From positions 33,200 through 97,199 of the forward strand of contig CAIOTF010000031.1 in NCBI GenBank assembly GCA_903861125.1: a stretch of 64,000 bases of DNA, in the 5' to 3' direction. Under the pieces are notes generated by a model. That model made no database searches. It was not told the DNA's origin and saw only the letters and a list, made by a program, of their open reading frames with translations. Source of the stretch: an uncultured Ignavibacteriota bacterium. Its GTDB lineage: Bacteria > Bacteroidota > Ignavibacteria > UBA10030 > UBA8401. The position numbers and the translations under genes are program-made. This document shows, one piece after another, positions 9,422 through 19,596 of this stretch. Positions within the stretch are counted from its first letter, which is position 1. Each line of letters begins with the position of its first letter.

Positions 9422-11041
9422 TTACTTTCTAAAAAATCCATAACCGATTGAAATTAATAAAATAAAGATAGTTATACTCGCACAAATTCTTGCAATCCAA
9501 TCTCCGTGAATCGAATAAAATGTTTTGTTTTTTAGAGGTTCAATCTGATGGCTGATGTATGCTTCTGTGTACATTTGCGTCTGATCGAACATCCCTCCCA
9601 TCGGGTCGACAAATGACGATATTCCTCCATTAGCACACCGTACGACCCAACGGCGGTTCTCTATGGCTCTTAAAACAGCATACTGATTATGCTGCCGCGC
9701 TCCCGATGTATTTCCCCACCAGCTATCGTTCGTGATAAAAACAAGAAATTCTGCGCCATTATTTACAAAATGCGAGATAAACTCAGGGAAAATTGATTCA
9801 TAACAAACCATCGATATGAATTTCGAGCCGAAATTTTTGCTTTCAAATATAGTGCTGTCATTGGCAAGTCCCCAATTACTGATTCCTACACCCCATCTCA
9901 ATGGTTCAATAAGGAACGGAACCTTGTTGGCATAAGGAATTCGTTCTGCAAAAGGAACAAGACGCATTTTACTGTAAGACTGCACATCTTTCGAATTTGG
10001 TTCAACAAACATGATCGAATTGAATGAATCGTAGCGAATATTTGATCCCTTGATTGCACTGCTGGTCGGCGGAGCATTTTCCGGTTCATAATATTGAACA
10101 CGGACATACCCTGAAATCACCGACACATTCAAGCTATCGATTACGGTTTTGAATTCCTGCATCTGCTCATAATGTGCAGGCAAGTTCAACAATATAGCAG
10201 ACTCAGGAAGAACAACAAGGTCAATATCTTTATTTATATGTTTACCGATAAGATCAAGATAATGCTTGCTTTGCATCCATCGACCTAAAAAGGTATTTGC
10301 ATTTTCCCATTTGTTCCAGGGATCGACATTCGGTTGAACTATGCCGACATTTATTTTTTTCCCTTCATGATTTTGAAAGGAGTGCTCATCAACCCTGTAA
10401 AAATTTGGCAGCAAATACACCATGAGAATAACAGCTGCAAGATAGTATCTATTCTTTGGGAGAATCCCCGACTGAACATCCTTCACTAAAAAATAAGTAA
10501 GAACATTAAGAACTAAAACCCAAAATGATATTCCATACACCCCAGTGATATCAGCAAATTGGATCTTTTCAAGATTATAGGTCTGTGTATTTCCGAGTGT
10601 CAACCATGGGAATGCCAATTCGCCAAGCGCATACAACCATTCCATCGTAATCCAGATAAACGGAAACGCCAGAACGGAATATTTACTTTTCAGACTCTTC
10701 CTAACAAAAAAATACACCATCGCGGGTATAGACAGGACCAATGGTTCCCATAAATACAAAGCAACCCCTGCAATCATCAAATACGGGTCCTTGCCATGTG
10801 TGAATCCACCTACCCAGTACAATGCTAACATGGAAAAGACGAAGAAGGTAAAATATGCATACCGAAAGAATCTTCCATATGATTCTATAGAGTCTGCCAA
10901 TATGAGGAACGGAACAAAAGCCACACAGGCTATAACACCAAATTGAAAAGGAGGAAAAGAAATCCCTAAAAGTATTGCGGAAGAGAGAGAAAGTATTATG
11001 AAAAACCGCTTTGAAGAATCGATGTTAAGTATTGATTTCAC
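9422..11041 (-). CDS. lnt: apolipoprotein N-acyltransferase
   Basis: This 539-residue inner-membrane enzyme adds the third acyl chain to lipoproteins. The first 215 residues hold about six to eight hydrophobic segments, followed by a nitrilase domain. The catalytic triad is visible as Glu280 (VVLPESA), Lys358 (YSKMRLVPF) and Cys413 (MVCYES). A final hydrophobic helix ends the protein, as usual. It implies triacylated lipoproteins and an outer membrane. Its start overlaps the stop of the PAP2 gene by 4 nt. Confidence 0.93.
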   Translation of the reverse strand: MKSILNIDSSKRFFIILSLSSAILLGISFPPFQFGVIACVAFVPFLILADSIESYGRFFRYAYFTFFVFSMLALYWVGGFTHGKDPYLMIAGVALYLWEPLVLSIPAMVYFFVRKSLKSKYSVLAFPFIWITMEWLYALGELAFPWLTLGNTQTYNLEKIQFADITGVYGISFWVLVLNVLTYFLVKDVQSGILPKNRYYLAAVILMVYLLPNFYRVDEHSFQNHEGKKINVGIVQPNVDPWNKWENANTFLGRWMQSKHYLDLIGKHINKDIDLVVLPESAILLNLPAHYEQMQEFKTVIDSLNVSVISGYVRVQYYEPENAPPTSSAIKGSNIRYDSFNSIMFVEPNSKDVQSYSKMRLVPFAERIPYANKVPFLIEPLRWGVGISNWGLANDSTIFESKNFGSKFISMVCYESIFPEFISHFVNNGAEFLVFITNDSWWGNTSGARQHNQYAVLRAIENRRWVVRCANGGISSFVDPMGGMFDQTQMYTEAYISHQIEPLKNKTFYSIHGDWIARICASITIFILLISIGYGFFRK

Positions 11042-11625
11042 AAGTTATTAACTTTCATTGATAAATGTCTTTTCTCCAACTTATTATTTATCATTTCCCA
11101 AAGTGCTGTCATACCCATGCCAATTCCGATACCTATTAAAGCGCCAGCCACAATGTCCGATGGATAATGAACTCCAACATATGTGCGAGAGAGAGCTACC
11201 AATGAGGCAAATGAAAACCAATATAGTTTTTGGCGACGATAAAAGTGAGATATAACTGCAGCTGCTGCAAAATTATTCACTGCATGCGATGACGGGAAAG
11301 ACAATCCTCCGCCGCAATCGACCAGCATCCGAACTCCCTGAAGCACCCGACATGGACGAATTCTGCCAAACAAACCTTTAAGGACAGAACTATTTAACTG
11401 ATCGCTTACTATGACGGTAATCAGTAATATCGCAACTGTTATTCTGCCTGTTTTACCCCCTTTCCACAGAACAAATAACACCCAAAGCACAATAATCGCA
11501 GTAACAGCTTTGTTTTTGTTCAAATCTGTGATAAAAGGTAGTAGCAAGTCAAAGAGAGGATTTGCAATCGTATGGTTAATAAAGAAGAAAACTGCAACAT
11601 CAATAGAATAAAAAAAATCAATCAT
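11038..11625 (-). CDS. PAP2-family membrane phosphatase
   Basis: This 195-residue membrane protein has all three acid-phosphatase motifs: K83...R90-P91 (KGLFGRIRP), PSSH at 111-114 and SRTYVGVHYPSD with Arg147 and His153. It probably removes phosphate from a lipid, either phosphatidic acid, phosphatidylglycerophosphate or undecaprenyl pyrophosphate, in or outside the inner membrane. Its neighbours lnt and a DedA protein fit envelope lipid work. It overlaps both by a few bases. Confidence 0.85.
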   Translation of the reverse strand: MIDFFYSIDVAVFFFINHTIANPLFDLLLPFITDLNKNKAVTAIIVLWVLFVLWKGGKTGRITVAILLITVIVSDQLNSSVLKGLFGRIRPCRVLQGVRMLVDCGGGLSFPSSHAVNNFAAAAVISHFYRRQKLYWFSFASLVALSRTYVGVHYPSDIVAGALIGIGIGMGMTALWEMINNKLEKRHLSMKVNNL

Positions 11626-12226
11626 TCTTTTTCCTTCGGCGGTAATACCAAAAGAATATACCTGCTAAAATACCCGTAATGATGAGTACCGTAACAATTT
11701 GACTATAAGTAGCTAAATAAAATCCTATCGATTTCCAATTTGCTCCAAGTAATGTTCCGGCATAAACAAGAATAAAATTCCATGCCAGGGCACTAATTAA
11801 GCAAAGGACTGCAGTCGGCAAAAATTTAATTTCTGACATACCGGCAAAAAAGCCAACCACCGCTCGTGTACCGGAAAGGAATCTGTTTACAATGATGAGC
11901 CAATAACCATACTTTCGAAACCATGACTCAACTTTGTGCACAGAGTCCAAAGGGATGAATTTTAATTTTCCTTTTTCTATTATTTTTATCCCGAACCAGT
12001 CCCCGATCTGATACATCGTCATGAATCCGGTTGTGCTGCCAATTGTTGCCACTACTAATGTCAAAAAGAAATCAATCTGACCAATCCCTACTAAATACCC
12101 GCCTGCTACAATCATAACGTCGCTTGGGGACGGCGGAAAGATGTTCTCAATGTAAGCAATGAAAAAAATGGCAGTATAGATCCAAAGAGGACTGAACTGC
12201 TGCAGAAATGTTATTATTGTTTCCAC
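11618..12226 (-). CDS. DedA-family membrane protein
   Basis: This 202-residue membrane protein has the DedA/SNARE-associated fold. An N-terminal FIAYIENIFPPSPSD segment is followed by GGYLVG and the FRKYGYWLIIVNRFLSGTR re-entrant region. DedA proteins flip polyprenyl phosphate or phospholipids across the inner membrane. I chose the GTG at 12226: it lies 8 nt after the ispF stop and puts the first residues where DedA proteins start. The frame is open to 12292, but that would overlap ispF by 59 nt. The tail is rich in Arg and Lys. Confidence 0.85.
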   Translation of the reverse strand: METIITFLQQFSPLWIYTAIFFIAYIENIFPPSPSDVMIVAGGYLVGIGQIDFFLTLVVATIGSTTGFMTMYQIGDWFGIKIIEKGKLKFIPLDSVHKVESWFRKYGYWLIIVNRFLSGTRAVVGFFAGMSEIKFLPTAVLCLISALAWNFILVYAGTLLGANWKSIGFYLATYSQIVTVLIITGILAGIFFWYYRRRKKND

Positions 12227-12233
12227 TATATTA

Positions 12234-12713
12234 TTATTTTTGTGAGACAATGGTTGCAACTGCATATGCAACAGCGCCTTCGCCAACGCCAATGAATCCT
12301 AATCCTTCGTTAGTTGTAGCTTTAACAGAAACTTGATCTTCCAATATCCCCAAAGTAATTGATATGTTTTTTCTCATTTGATCTGCATACGGAGCAATCT
12401 TAGGTTTTTCCAATACAAGTGTTGTGTCAATATTTCCGATATGGAAATTATGCATAGTTAATAACGACCCTACTTGCTTTAATAATTCAAGACTCGAAAT
12501 GCCTTTGAATCGTGAATCGGTATCGGGAAAATGCTTCCCAATATCTCCTAAAGCAGCTGCGCCTAAAAGTGCATCCGATACTGCATGTAGTAACACGTCG
12601 GCATCAGAATGTCCGAGCAATCCTTTTTCAAAAGGGATTTCGACTCCGCCAAGGATCAATTTCCTGCCGGAAACAAGTTTGTGAACATCAAATCCGAATC
12701 CAATTCGAGTCAT
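12234..12713 (-). CDS. ispF: 2-C-methyl-D-erythritol 2,4-cyclodiphosphate synthase
   Basis: This 159-residue enzyme of the MEP isoprenoid pathway has metal ligands Asp9, His11 and His43 ([21 protein letters not shown]) and the GHSDADV motif. Length is typical. It shows that the organism makes isoprenoids by the non-mevalonate route. Its start abuts the acylphosphatase stop, and the DedA gene follows. Confidence 0.95.
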   Translation of the reverse strand: MTRIGFGFDVHKLVSGRKLILGGVEIPFEKGLLGHSDADVLLHAVSDALLGAAALGDIGKHFPDTDSRFKGISSLELLKQVGSLLTMHNFHIGNIDTTLVLEKPKIAPYADQMRKNISITLGILEDQVSVKATTNEGLGFIGVGEGAVAYAVATIVSQK

Positions 12714-12988
12714 TATGCCTTTATCTTGAAATTAATAAATAAATTATGTGGATTGTTCCATTCAACAATGACATCTTCAACAACTGAAAATTTTGGACCG
12801 GTGCGTAGATCAATCAGCAGATTGTCGATGCTCTGCTTGCTTCCCTCCACTTCCAAATATACAGACCCCTCGGGCAGATTTTCTACAAAACCTTTAAGAT
12901 TGTGTGTCCTGGCTGCCCTGTCGGCAAACCAGCGGTAACCGACTCCCTGCACAATTCCTTTTACCGTGATCTTTGCATTCGAATCCAT
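12713..12988 (-). CDS. acyP: acylphosphatase
   Basis: This 91-residue enzyme hydrolyses acyl phosphates. The substrate-binding Arg19 (GVGYRWF) and catalytic Asn37 (GFVENLPEG) keep the 18-residue spacing of the family. The start codon shares its base with the stop of the EamA gene. It is a small housekeeping enzyme with no clear link to its neighbours. Confidence 0.93.
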   Translation of the reverse strand: MDSNAKITVKGIVQGVGYRWFADRAARTHNLKGFVENLPEGSVYLEVEGSKQSIDNLLIDLRTGPKFSVVEDVIVEWNNPHNLFINFKIKA

Positions 12989-13878
12989 TATTCTTCTGCC
13001 GTCTGTAATTTGTTGCCGACTTTGTCGATGATAATATCAAGAAATTCTGAAATTAAAATTCCGGATACGATAACCACGGCACCTATGATTCCTGTCATAC
13101 CGAGAATTTCGCCAAGCGCAAAATATGCCAATACCGCTGCAATCACCGGTTCGATGGTAAATATAATCACGGCGCGTGTCGGTGTCGTGTCCTTTTGAAA
13201 CCGCGTTTGAACATAAGTAGAAAATACAGTTGCACAAATTCCCATATAGATTAATGAAAGCAGTAATAATGTTGTTGGTACAAATACTATCTGTTCGAAC
13301 GTCACTGCACATGCTGCAATGATTGTTGTTACAGCCACTTGAATAAATGCAAGATGAAGAACATGTTCATTCTTGGAATATATATCTAGATACACGATAT
13401 AGACTCCAAAAATAAACGCCGATATCAATACTAAAATGTCGCCATAATTAATCTCTGAACCTGAGGGTGATGTTAATAAATACAAACCATACGTCACGAT
13501 AATTATACCAATAATATTTCCCAGTTTTGGCGGTCTCCGTTCCAGAATTAACTGCGCTATGGGAGTGAATATCACCATGAGTCCTGTGATAAATGCCGAT
13601 TTAGAAGCTGTCGTTTGGTATATCCCAAAATTTTGGATAAGAATGCCAACTCCGAGCATGATCCCGAGAATTAGTCCTTTTTTTACTGTCTGATACTGAA
13701 TGTGCTTAAGTTGTTTGAACATGAGCAGTCCAAAAATCAGCGCTCCAATGCCAAACCGCAACGCGATGAACAATGATGGAGATATATTTAAAGAACCGGC
13801 TTTAACGACAACGAACGTACTCCCCCATATGAAGGTTGTTGAAAATAATGCAAGTTCTGCTCTGCTTCTTGTTGTCAT
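12988..13878 (-). CDS. EamA/DMT-family transporter
   Basis: This 296-residue protein has about ten hydrophobic helices and the two-fold EamA repeat. FIWGSTFVVVKAG starts the first half, and the typical FTIEPVIAAVLAY loop is in the second half. The family exports or imports small metabolites, and the substrate is not predictable. The start overlaps the stop of the SDR gene by 4 nt. It may carry the product of the adjacent SDR/ATP-grasp genes, but this is only inferred from position. Confidence 0.85.
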   Translation of the reverse strand: MTTRSRAELALFSTTFIWGSTFVVVKAGSLNISPSLFIALRFGIGALIFGLLMFKQLKHIQYQTVKKGLILGIMLGVGILIQNFGIYQTTASKSAFITGLMVIFTPIAQLILERRPPKLGNIIGIIIVTYGLYLLTSPSGSEINYGDILVLISAFIFGVYIVYLDIYSKNEHVLHLAFIQVAVTTIIAACAVTFEQIVFVPTTLLLLSLIYMGICATVFSTYVQTRFQKDTTPTRAVIIFTIEPVIAAVLAYFALGEILGMTGIIGAVVIVSGILISEFLDIIIDKVGNKLQTAEE

Positions 13879-14615
13879 TTGAAATTCAATTTTTTTACTA
13901 TCGACTCAGGGATCATTGTAAAGATGAGCATTATGTATCTCCAGAACCATCTTGAATATATGAAATCTTTTCCAGATTGTTGTGCAGTGAAAATATCATG
14001 AGCTACTTCATCCGGTTTTGCTGTAATGAAAGAGGATGTTTTCCTTCCTTCGATCATCTTCGTCCTGATATATCCCGGGTGAACAGTCAGAACCTGCACA
14101 TTGAATGGGTACAATCTATTGCGTAACCCTGATAGGAAAGCGGAAAAACCTGCTTTTGCACTTGCATAGATATAATTGCTTTTCCTTCCCCTTTCTCCGG
14201 CGACAGAACTGACACCGACAATAAAACCTTCTTTTCTTTTTTCTAAGTCTAATGCAGCTATATGCACAATTGAAACAAGTCCTGTATAGTTGGCATCTAT
14301 CACATCTTTAGCTTCAAGAAAATACTGTTCGGACCGTTCTTGCACTCCCAAAGCACCGGCAAGGCAAATGATGCCGATCGGTTTCTCCGGCAACGAGTCA
14401 TAGAACTGCTGGTGTGTTTTGGTCTCACTTACATCGAAACGGAATGCGATCGCATCACTATTGGACCGATGCTTTAGTTCAATGACATCACTTTCCAGTT
14501 TTTCAATATTGCGGCTTGCAAGATATAAACCGTAACCGGCTTTTGCATAGAGATGTTCAAGCGGTAAGGCAATATCGGAACCTGCACCTATGACTAAGAT
14601 AAACTTCATCGTCAA
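13875..14615 (-). CDS. SDR-family NAD(P)-dependent oxidoreductase
   Basis: This 246-residue classical short-chain dehydrogenase has the nucleotide loop GAGSDIA at residues 10-16, a variant of GASSGIG. The catalytic set is Ser136/137 (VSSVAG), Tyr150 and Lys154 (YASAK). A hydrophobic C-terminus (YIMLIFTMIPESIVKKL) resembles membrane-associated SDRs. It overlaps both the EamA gene and the ATP-grasp gene by 4 nt. Substrate unknown. Confidence 0.85.
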   Translation of the reverse strand: MTMKFILVIGAGSDIALPLEHLYAKAGYGLYLASRNIEKLESDVIELKHRSNSDAIAFRFDVSETKTHQQFYDSLPEKPIGIICLAGALGVQERSEQYFLEAKDVIDANYTGLVSIVHIAALDLEKRKEGFIVGVSSVAGERGRKSNYIYASAKAGFSAFLSGLRNRLYPFNVQVLTVHPGYIRTKMIEGRKTSSFITAKPDEVAHDIFTAQQSGKDFIYSRWFWRYIMLIFTMIPESIVKKLNFK

Positions 14616-15814
14616 TATGATGGTCTTTCTTTTGGCGGTGATGATGTGAAAAAGTCACTGTAGAAACGATCGGTATAATTATTGAGCAATTTCTCGATCC
14701 GCTCATACTTCGGCGATGTCACGACCAGTCCAGCATGGAATTCTTTTTTAATCTTCCAGAAAATTTCAGCATCATTGTATGAAGACATATCCGGCCATTG
14801 CTGCTTTGCCAAAGAGACCATCAATCCCGCATAATGTTCTCTTGATGGATGCGGCGAATATTGAGTTACATTGTCTGCAGTTTCTAGTTTAGCCCATTCT
14901 GCCCAAAGATTCATTCCTGTTGCACCTTCTATCAGTTCAATGATATGCGCGCCTCCGACACGGGCAGATGTTTCGAGAAAATATATTTTTCCATCATCAT
15001 GTGCTTTAATGTATTCCGTGTGAGAAACACCTTGAAGTAAACCTAACAGAGGTAGGACTGATCGATTCAATTTTTGCAGAGCAGATTCATCTTCGCTCCC
15101 GCGCTGGATCGTCCGAGTCATGAACACTCTACCTTCATGTGAGACTTCCATCGGCGGTAACCCGTATTGACTGACAATCGAGAACAGCACCTGTTTGTTC
15201 GCCAAAATACTGTCCACATGAAAAATATCCCCGGGAATAAATTTTTCCAGAAGAAAGAATGACTGCCGGTCTCCCAATTCATCAATTTTCCTCCATAATT
15301 CTTCCGCAGTATGAATCTTGATAATGCCTATTGCACCGGCAGAAAGACGCGGCTTGAGAACATACGGAGGAGGAACGACAGCAAGAAATTCTCTGATGCG
15401 GTCATAATTCAATATTCCGACAAAATCCGGCACTTTGATATTCGTATCTCTGGCTTTCATCCTCATGGCCAGTTTATCACGGAAATACCTCGCAGTTGTT
15501 TCACCCATGCCGCCAATACGGAGATGTTCCCGAAGAGTAGCAGCTTTTTCAACATCAAAATCGTCCAACGCAACAATCCGGTCGATCTGTTCTGTGCGTG
15601 CAAGATAACTAACGCCGTTTATGACATCGGGCATATGCCATTCTTTGTTAATGTCAGGAATATAATAAACGGTATCAATATGATCTCTCGGCCAGTCAGC
15701 ATATTCCAGACTTTTAGATGTCAGCAATAGTACTTTCCAACCTTCCCGTTTTGCCTGTCGAAGAAATTCCTGACCTTTTTCGTAACTTGAAATACATAAA
15801 ATAGTTTTAGCCAT
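14612..15814 (-). CDS. ATP-grasp domain protein (carboxylate ligase)
   Basis: This 400-residue protein has an N-terminal alpha/beta domain and an ATP-grasp domain. Visible motifs are PPYVLKPRLSAGAIGI (ATP-binding lysine), FFLLEKFIPGDIFHVD and the metal-binding FLETSARVGGAHIIEL. Such ligases join a carboxylate to an amine or thiol via an acyl phosphate. ATG 15814 (MAKTILCISS) is preferred over the ATG at 15841 because the Rossmann-like strand starts there. The gene overlaps the downstream SDR start. The substrate cannot be read; the set of neighbours suggests a small biosynthetic pathway. Confidence 0.8.
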   Translation of the reverse strand: MAKTILCISSYEKGQEFLRQAKREGWKVLLLTSKSLEYADWPRDHIDTVYYIPDINKEWHMPDVINGVSYLARTEQIDRIVALDDFDVEKAATLREHLRIGGMGETTARYFRDKLAMRMKARDTNIKVPDFVGILNYDRIREFLAVVPPPYVLKPRLSAGAIGIIKIHTAEELWRKIDELGDRQSFFLLEKFIPGDIFHVDSILANKQVLFSIVSQYGLPPMEVSHEGRVFMTRTIQRGSEDESALQKLNRSVLPLLGLLQGVSHTEYIKAHDDGKIYFLETSARVGGAHIIELIEGATGMNLWAEWAKLETADNVTQYSPHPSREHYAGLMVSLAKQQWPDMSSYNDAEIFWKIKKEFHAGLVVTSPKYERIEKLLNNYTDRFYSDFFTSSPPKERPSY

Positions 15815-15886
15815 GCGATCTCTTAATGATATTATCGACATTAATAAAATAGTGCGAATCTATTTACAGCTATTATGTTATAGTAA

Positions 15887-17557
15887 TCAGATCATACGGA
15901 ATATTGGATATTTTTTTTCGTAGTTATCAAAATACTGTGACCTTTGGTAAAAAAAATCCAACCGTGATTCAGGGTCGTTCCGGAAAGCTTCATTCTGCAA
16001 TTGATCAAAAAACATTCTTCTTAAATGTTTATCCGAAGCTAGCATCTGCTGTGCAACCGGATCCATAATGTATGGTTCTGCATATTCTTTACGTTCAAAG
16101 AATGCATTGAAAAAACCCCAACTAACGAATGAATCAGGTGCTTCTGGTTCAAGAAGATTCATTATAACACGAAGTGTTCGTTGGTGGGCCGGGACAATAA
16201 ATGTACCTTTAGGGAACGTACATGTAGTTCTAATAGATCGGCATTTCACCTCTACACAATATCTTCCTTCATACGGCTTTTTTGCGAACGTTGACTCGTC
16301 AAATTGGTATTGTTCCACTGAAAGTCTTTTTTGAGTTGTTATTTGTTTGATTTTTATACCGTGGAGTTTCAGTATGTCGGCAATATACCCAAACTCCTTC
16401 GGTAGGACATACGCTTTGGGCACCTTCAAAGACTTAGTCGTCCGGACAATGTCGAATAATGGAATTTCAAATTCGCATGGTTTCGCGGTATAACGAACAA
16501 CACTATCGCCAGTGATAGAACTATGCTCGTAAAATGAATTAAACCCTTTGAATTTAACCAACTTAGACTTCCCTGTTAACTCAAAACTTATCGGCAATGA
16601 TTTTAATTTTTTAGCCTCTGCATCCGCTATCCGGTTCAATTTTTTCAATACCTGAAAATGAATATTTAAAAATTCAAGCGCCGCAACATTCATGGCCAAT
16701 GTTGATCGGACGCGGTTTTCATACGGTTTCAAAGAATGAGTCTCGACCAGTAAACCAAGTCTGTTTTGAACCGAAGTGTATCCGGTGGAAAGTCTCGGCA
16801 GCATTGGGGTATCTACAATTCCGTTTTCAAGGTTTCTCGCCTTCATTTCAATATATTGCGCAGTTAAAAATCCACATTTTTCGACAGCATTCAAAACGAA
16901 CGGTATGAATTTGTTCTTTCCCCATTTTCCTAATTTTGCATCAATATTGTTAAATCTTTCCAGTGCATATGTGATATGATACTGATAATCCGCACCGTTT
17001 GTAGTGTGATTGTCAATAAAGAAATCGGGCAGCCATGCATTGAAAAGTTTCAGGAAAGCCTTGATTTCAGGTGAATCTGCTTTCATGTAATCACGATTTA
17101 GATTCAGGTTCCTGCTGTTCGTCCTCCACCCCATCTCCACAGGACCATTTTGATTGGGACGATTGTATTGACTAATACGTTCATGACCATCCACACTAAG
17201 AATCGGGATAACAAGAAGGATCACATGGTCAAGAAGATGTTCCTTTTCCCTGGTGACAAGGATATCGCGCAGCAAGATCATACATGCATCTTTTCCTTCG
17301 ATCTCACCGGCGTGAATGCCGTTTTGTATGAGTACGACAGCTTTTCCACTCGCTTTGGCTTTTTCGGGAGTGAATTCTTCCCCTTTTGAAATAACAATGC
17401 ATTCAATTGATCGACCTTGCGGTGATGAACCGATTGAAAACATTTTTGCATACTTCGAATGGACGGTCATTTTTTTGAAATATGCCATAGATTCATTGTA
17501 ACGCGGGGAACTGACGAATCCCGACTTCTCAAAATGTGTGATCCAAGTAGATTTCAT
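15887..17557 (-). CDS. M14-family zinc carboxypeptidase-like protein
   Basis: This 556-residue protein has zinc ligands His82 and Glu85 (GIHAGEIEGKD) and His184 (IDNHTT). NLNRD is at 152-156 and the catalytic Glu272 is in LVETHS. I see no signal peptide, so it may act in the cytoplasm. The C-terminal 270 residues are a less conserved extension. Members cleave C-terminal residues of peptides or peptidoglycan stems. It overlaps the double epimerase gene by 4 nt. Confidence 0.82.
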   Translation of the reverse strand: MKSTWITHFEKSGFVSSPRYNESMAYFKKMTVHSKYAKMFSIGSSPQGRSIECIVISKGEEFTPEKAKASGKAVVLIQNGIHAGEIEGKDACMILLRDILVTREKEHLLDHVILLVIPILSVDGHERISQYNRPNQNGPVEMGWRTNSRNLNLNRDYMKADSPEIKAFLKLFNAWLPDFFIDNHTTNGADYQYHITYALERFNNIDAKLGKWGKNKFIPFVLNAVEKCGFLTAQYIEMKARNLENGIVDTPMLPRLSTGYTSVQNRLGLLVETHSLKPYENRVRSTLAMNVAALEFLNIHFQVLKKLNRIADAEAKKLKSLPISFELTGKSKLVKFKGFNSFYEHSSITGDSVVRYTAKPCEFEIPLFDIVRTTKSLKVPKAYVLPKEFGYIADILKLHGIKIKQITTQKRLSVEQYQFDESTFAKKPYEGRYCVEVKCRSIRTTCTFPKGTFIVPAHQRTLRVIMNLLEPEAPDSFVSWGFFNAFFERKEYAEPYIMDPVAQQMLASDKHLRRMFFDQLQNEAFRNDPESRLDFFYQRSQYFDNYEKKYPIFRMI

Positions 17558-19593
17558 CGTATTGGAAAAAAAGGTTCAATATCTTTTTGAAAATAGGTGA
17601 ATGTATCGATCGGATCATATCCAAAATCACGTATGGCAGCGCTATGTTCTCCGGCAATATCCTTATTGAACTTACCTGCTGCGTGAACCGTTGCATTAAG
17701 TAGTCCAAACTTTCCAAGTAGGATGTCAGCGAGCGAAAAGATCGAACTGACAATATTCGGAACATAGAACGGCCGATAATGTTCCCCTATTTGCTTTGCC
17801 ATAGACTGAAAGATTTCATCGACTGTTGTAGCATAATTCTTATCGGAGATCCAGTACCATTTCCCGACAGTTGCAGCACTCTTTTCACATTTAATAAATG
17901 ACTGTATCACGTTGTCAATATGTGTAAGACTACGATAATTTCTACCATTACCAAAAATGATCTGACGTTTCCACTTCATCATCTCGATCAGACTTCGATT
18001 TCTTTCCGGCATGTGAGGACCAAAGAACCAAAATCCTCTTAAAGATGTCCCTTCAATGAAACCTTCACGGGTCTTATCGAGGATGTATTGTTCTGCCAAA
18101 TATTTGCTCATTCCATAATTCTTATACGGACGTGGAACAGAGTTCTCATCAAATATTCTTTTCTCCCGTCCAAACCCGCAGATACTGTCGGTTCCCATGT
18201 AAAGAATTCGTTTCACTCCATGTTCAATGCAGGAATCAACAAGATTTTTCGTTCCTTGCCAATTTACGTCGTACAATGTTTTTATTCTTGAAGGATAAAT
18301 AACGCCGGCACAGTGGTAAACAACTTTAACGTCTTTCAATACGTCGGATAATGTCTCCTTATGCTGAAGATCGCCATAGACTATTTCGAAATTCTTAGGA
18401 AGATCAAAACGCAGACCGCTAAATGCCGGTAACACAAGCAACCGCACTTTCCTGTCTACAGCATAATTGCCGCTGTGATCACCGTTCATGCACACATCGA
18501 CCATTCTATTCGCAAGCCATCCTGGAAATCCTGTAATTAAGAGCAGATCCTCATCGGCATATTCTTCCCTCACTGTTGGTTTGTTGTCAGGTTGCCACAG
18601 GATATCACAAAGTCCCGATAGATTATAGCGTACTTCTTTTACACCTTCGGTCAAACTCACGTGAAGCGAAGGAATGGAATACCCGAGTTCTTGTATTGCT
18701 TTTGATGAATCATACCAGCTATATTTTCCAATGATTGATCTTACATACTTTGGATCAATCGGAGACTTTTTACCCAACACCATTTTCAAGAGTACTGCTC
18801 CGGCAACCATAACCCATTTCGGTATTTTAATTTTCGGCACTGTCCGTTTGTTGATCACAGCCAAGTGTGAATACAGATCAAAAAATGTTGTATTGACACC
18901 TCCGAGAAGATATTGTCCCTGCGGCTTTCCTTTCATCCACGCGTTCACATGACCTTTGGCAACTTCACGCACATCGGCAATTGATATGCCTCCGTCGAAA
19001 TGGAACAGCTGTCCTTTTGTAATTGCATTTCGAATGATCACGTGTGGCGGCGTAAATTTTACATTGTGAGAACCAACGACCCATGAAGGATATATTCTAC
19101 GAATATCATATCCCTGATCAATGACGGATTTACAATATTCTTCCGCGAGGATCTTTCCTTTTACGTACGGACTTTCAGGGGAAAGATTTTTATTCTGTTC
19201 AGTGATAAGAATCTTTGGATCAGATGAACGTCCTAGTACAACAACAGAACTAGTATAGATTATCGTTTTAATACCGGACTCTCGTGCCGTGTTGACAACT
19301 TTCTGCGTCAACGAAAGAGTGTTTTGGATGACCCTTGTTTCATCGGAAGTATCGGTTGTATTCTCCGCCGCGAGATGGAACAAAGCCGACGCATGATCAA
19401 GAACTGTCCGGTATGATTCCGGTTTGAATAGGTCCGCTTCGTGTGCAACGGCGCCTTGTAATCTGAGGATCTCTATATTCGAGTTCCTCTTCCGGATCAA
19501 TAAATGAACATCAAATCCAAGATCGCATAGATGTTTAGCGACATGAAAACCGATATGGCCCGAGGCTCCGGTAACAATGACTTTTTCTTTCAT
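17554..19593 (-). CDS. tandem NAD-dependent epimerase/dehydratase (two extended-SDR domains)
   Basis: This 679-residue protein is two full extended-SDR domains in one chain. Domain 1 (about 1-325) has GASGHIG at 9-15 and Tyr143-x3-Lys147. Domain 2 (about 348-679) has GFPGWLA at 355-361 and Tyr493-x3-Lys497. Both keep nucleotide-binding and catalytic residues, so both may be active. Extended SDRs modify nucleotide sugars, or sterol- and flavonoid-like substrates. The gene is 3 nt downstream of a family-2 glycosyltransferase and overlaps the M14 gene. Single-domain epimerases are usually about 310-340 residues, so the fusion is notable. Confidence 0.85.
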   Translation of the reverse strand: MKEKVIVTGASGHIGFHVAKHLCDLGFDVHLLIRKRNSNIEILRLQGAVAHEADLFKPESYRTVLDHASALFHLAAENTTDTSDETRVIQNTLSLTQKVVNTARESGIKTIIYTSSVVVLGRSSDPKILITEQNKNLSPESPYVKGKILAEEYCKSVIDQGYDIRRIYPSWVVGSHNVKFTPPHVIIRNAITKGQLFHFDGGISIADVREVAKGHVNAWMKGKPQGQYLLGGVNTTFFDLYSHLAVINKRTVPKIKIPKWVMVAGAVLLKMVLGKKSPIDPKYVRSIIGKYSWYDSSKAIQELGYSIPSLHVSLTEGVKEVRYNLSGLCDILWQPDNKPTVREEYADEDLLLITGFPGWLANRMVDVCMNGDHSGNYAVDRKVRLLVLPAFSGLRFDLPKNFEIVYGDLQHKETLSDVLKDVKVVYHCAGVIYPSRIKTLYDVNWQGTKNLVDSCIEHGVKRILYMGTDSICGFGREKRIFDENSVPRPYKNYGMSKYLAEQYILDKTREGFIEGTSLRGFWFFGPHMPERNRSLIEMMKWKRQIIFGNGRNYRSLTHIDNVIQSFIKCEKSAATVGKWYWISDKNYATTVDEIFQSMAKQIGEHYRPFYVPNIVSSIFSLADILLGKFGLLNATVHAAGKFNKDIAGEHSAAIRDFGYDPIDTFTYFQKDIEPFFPIR

Positions 19594-19596
19594 GAA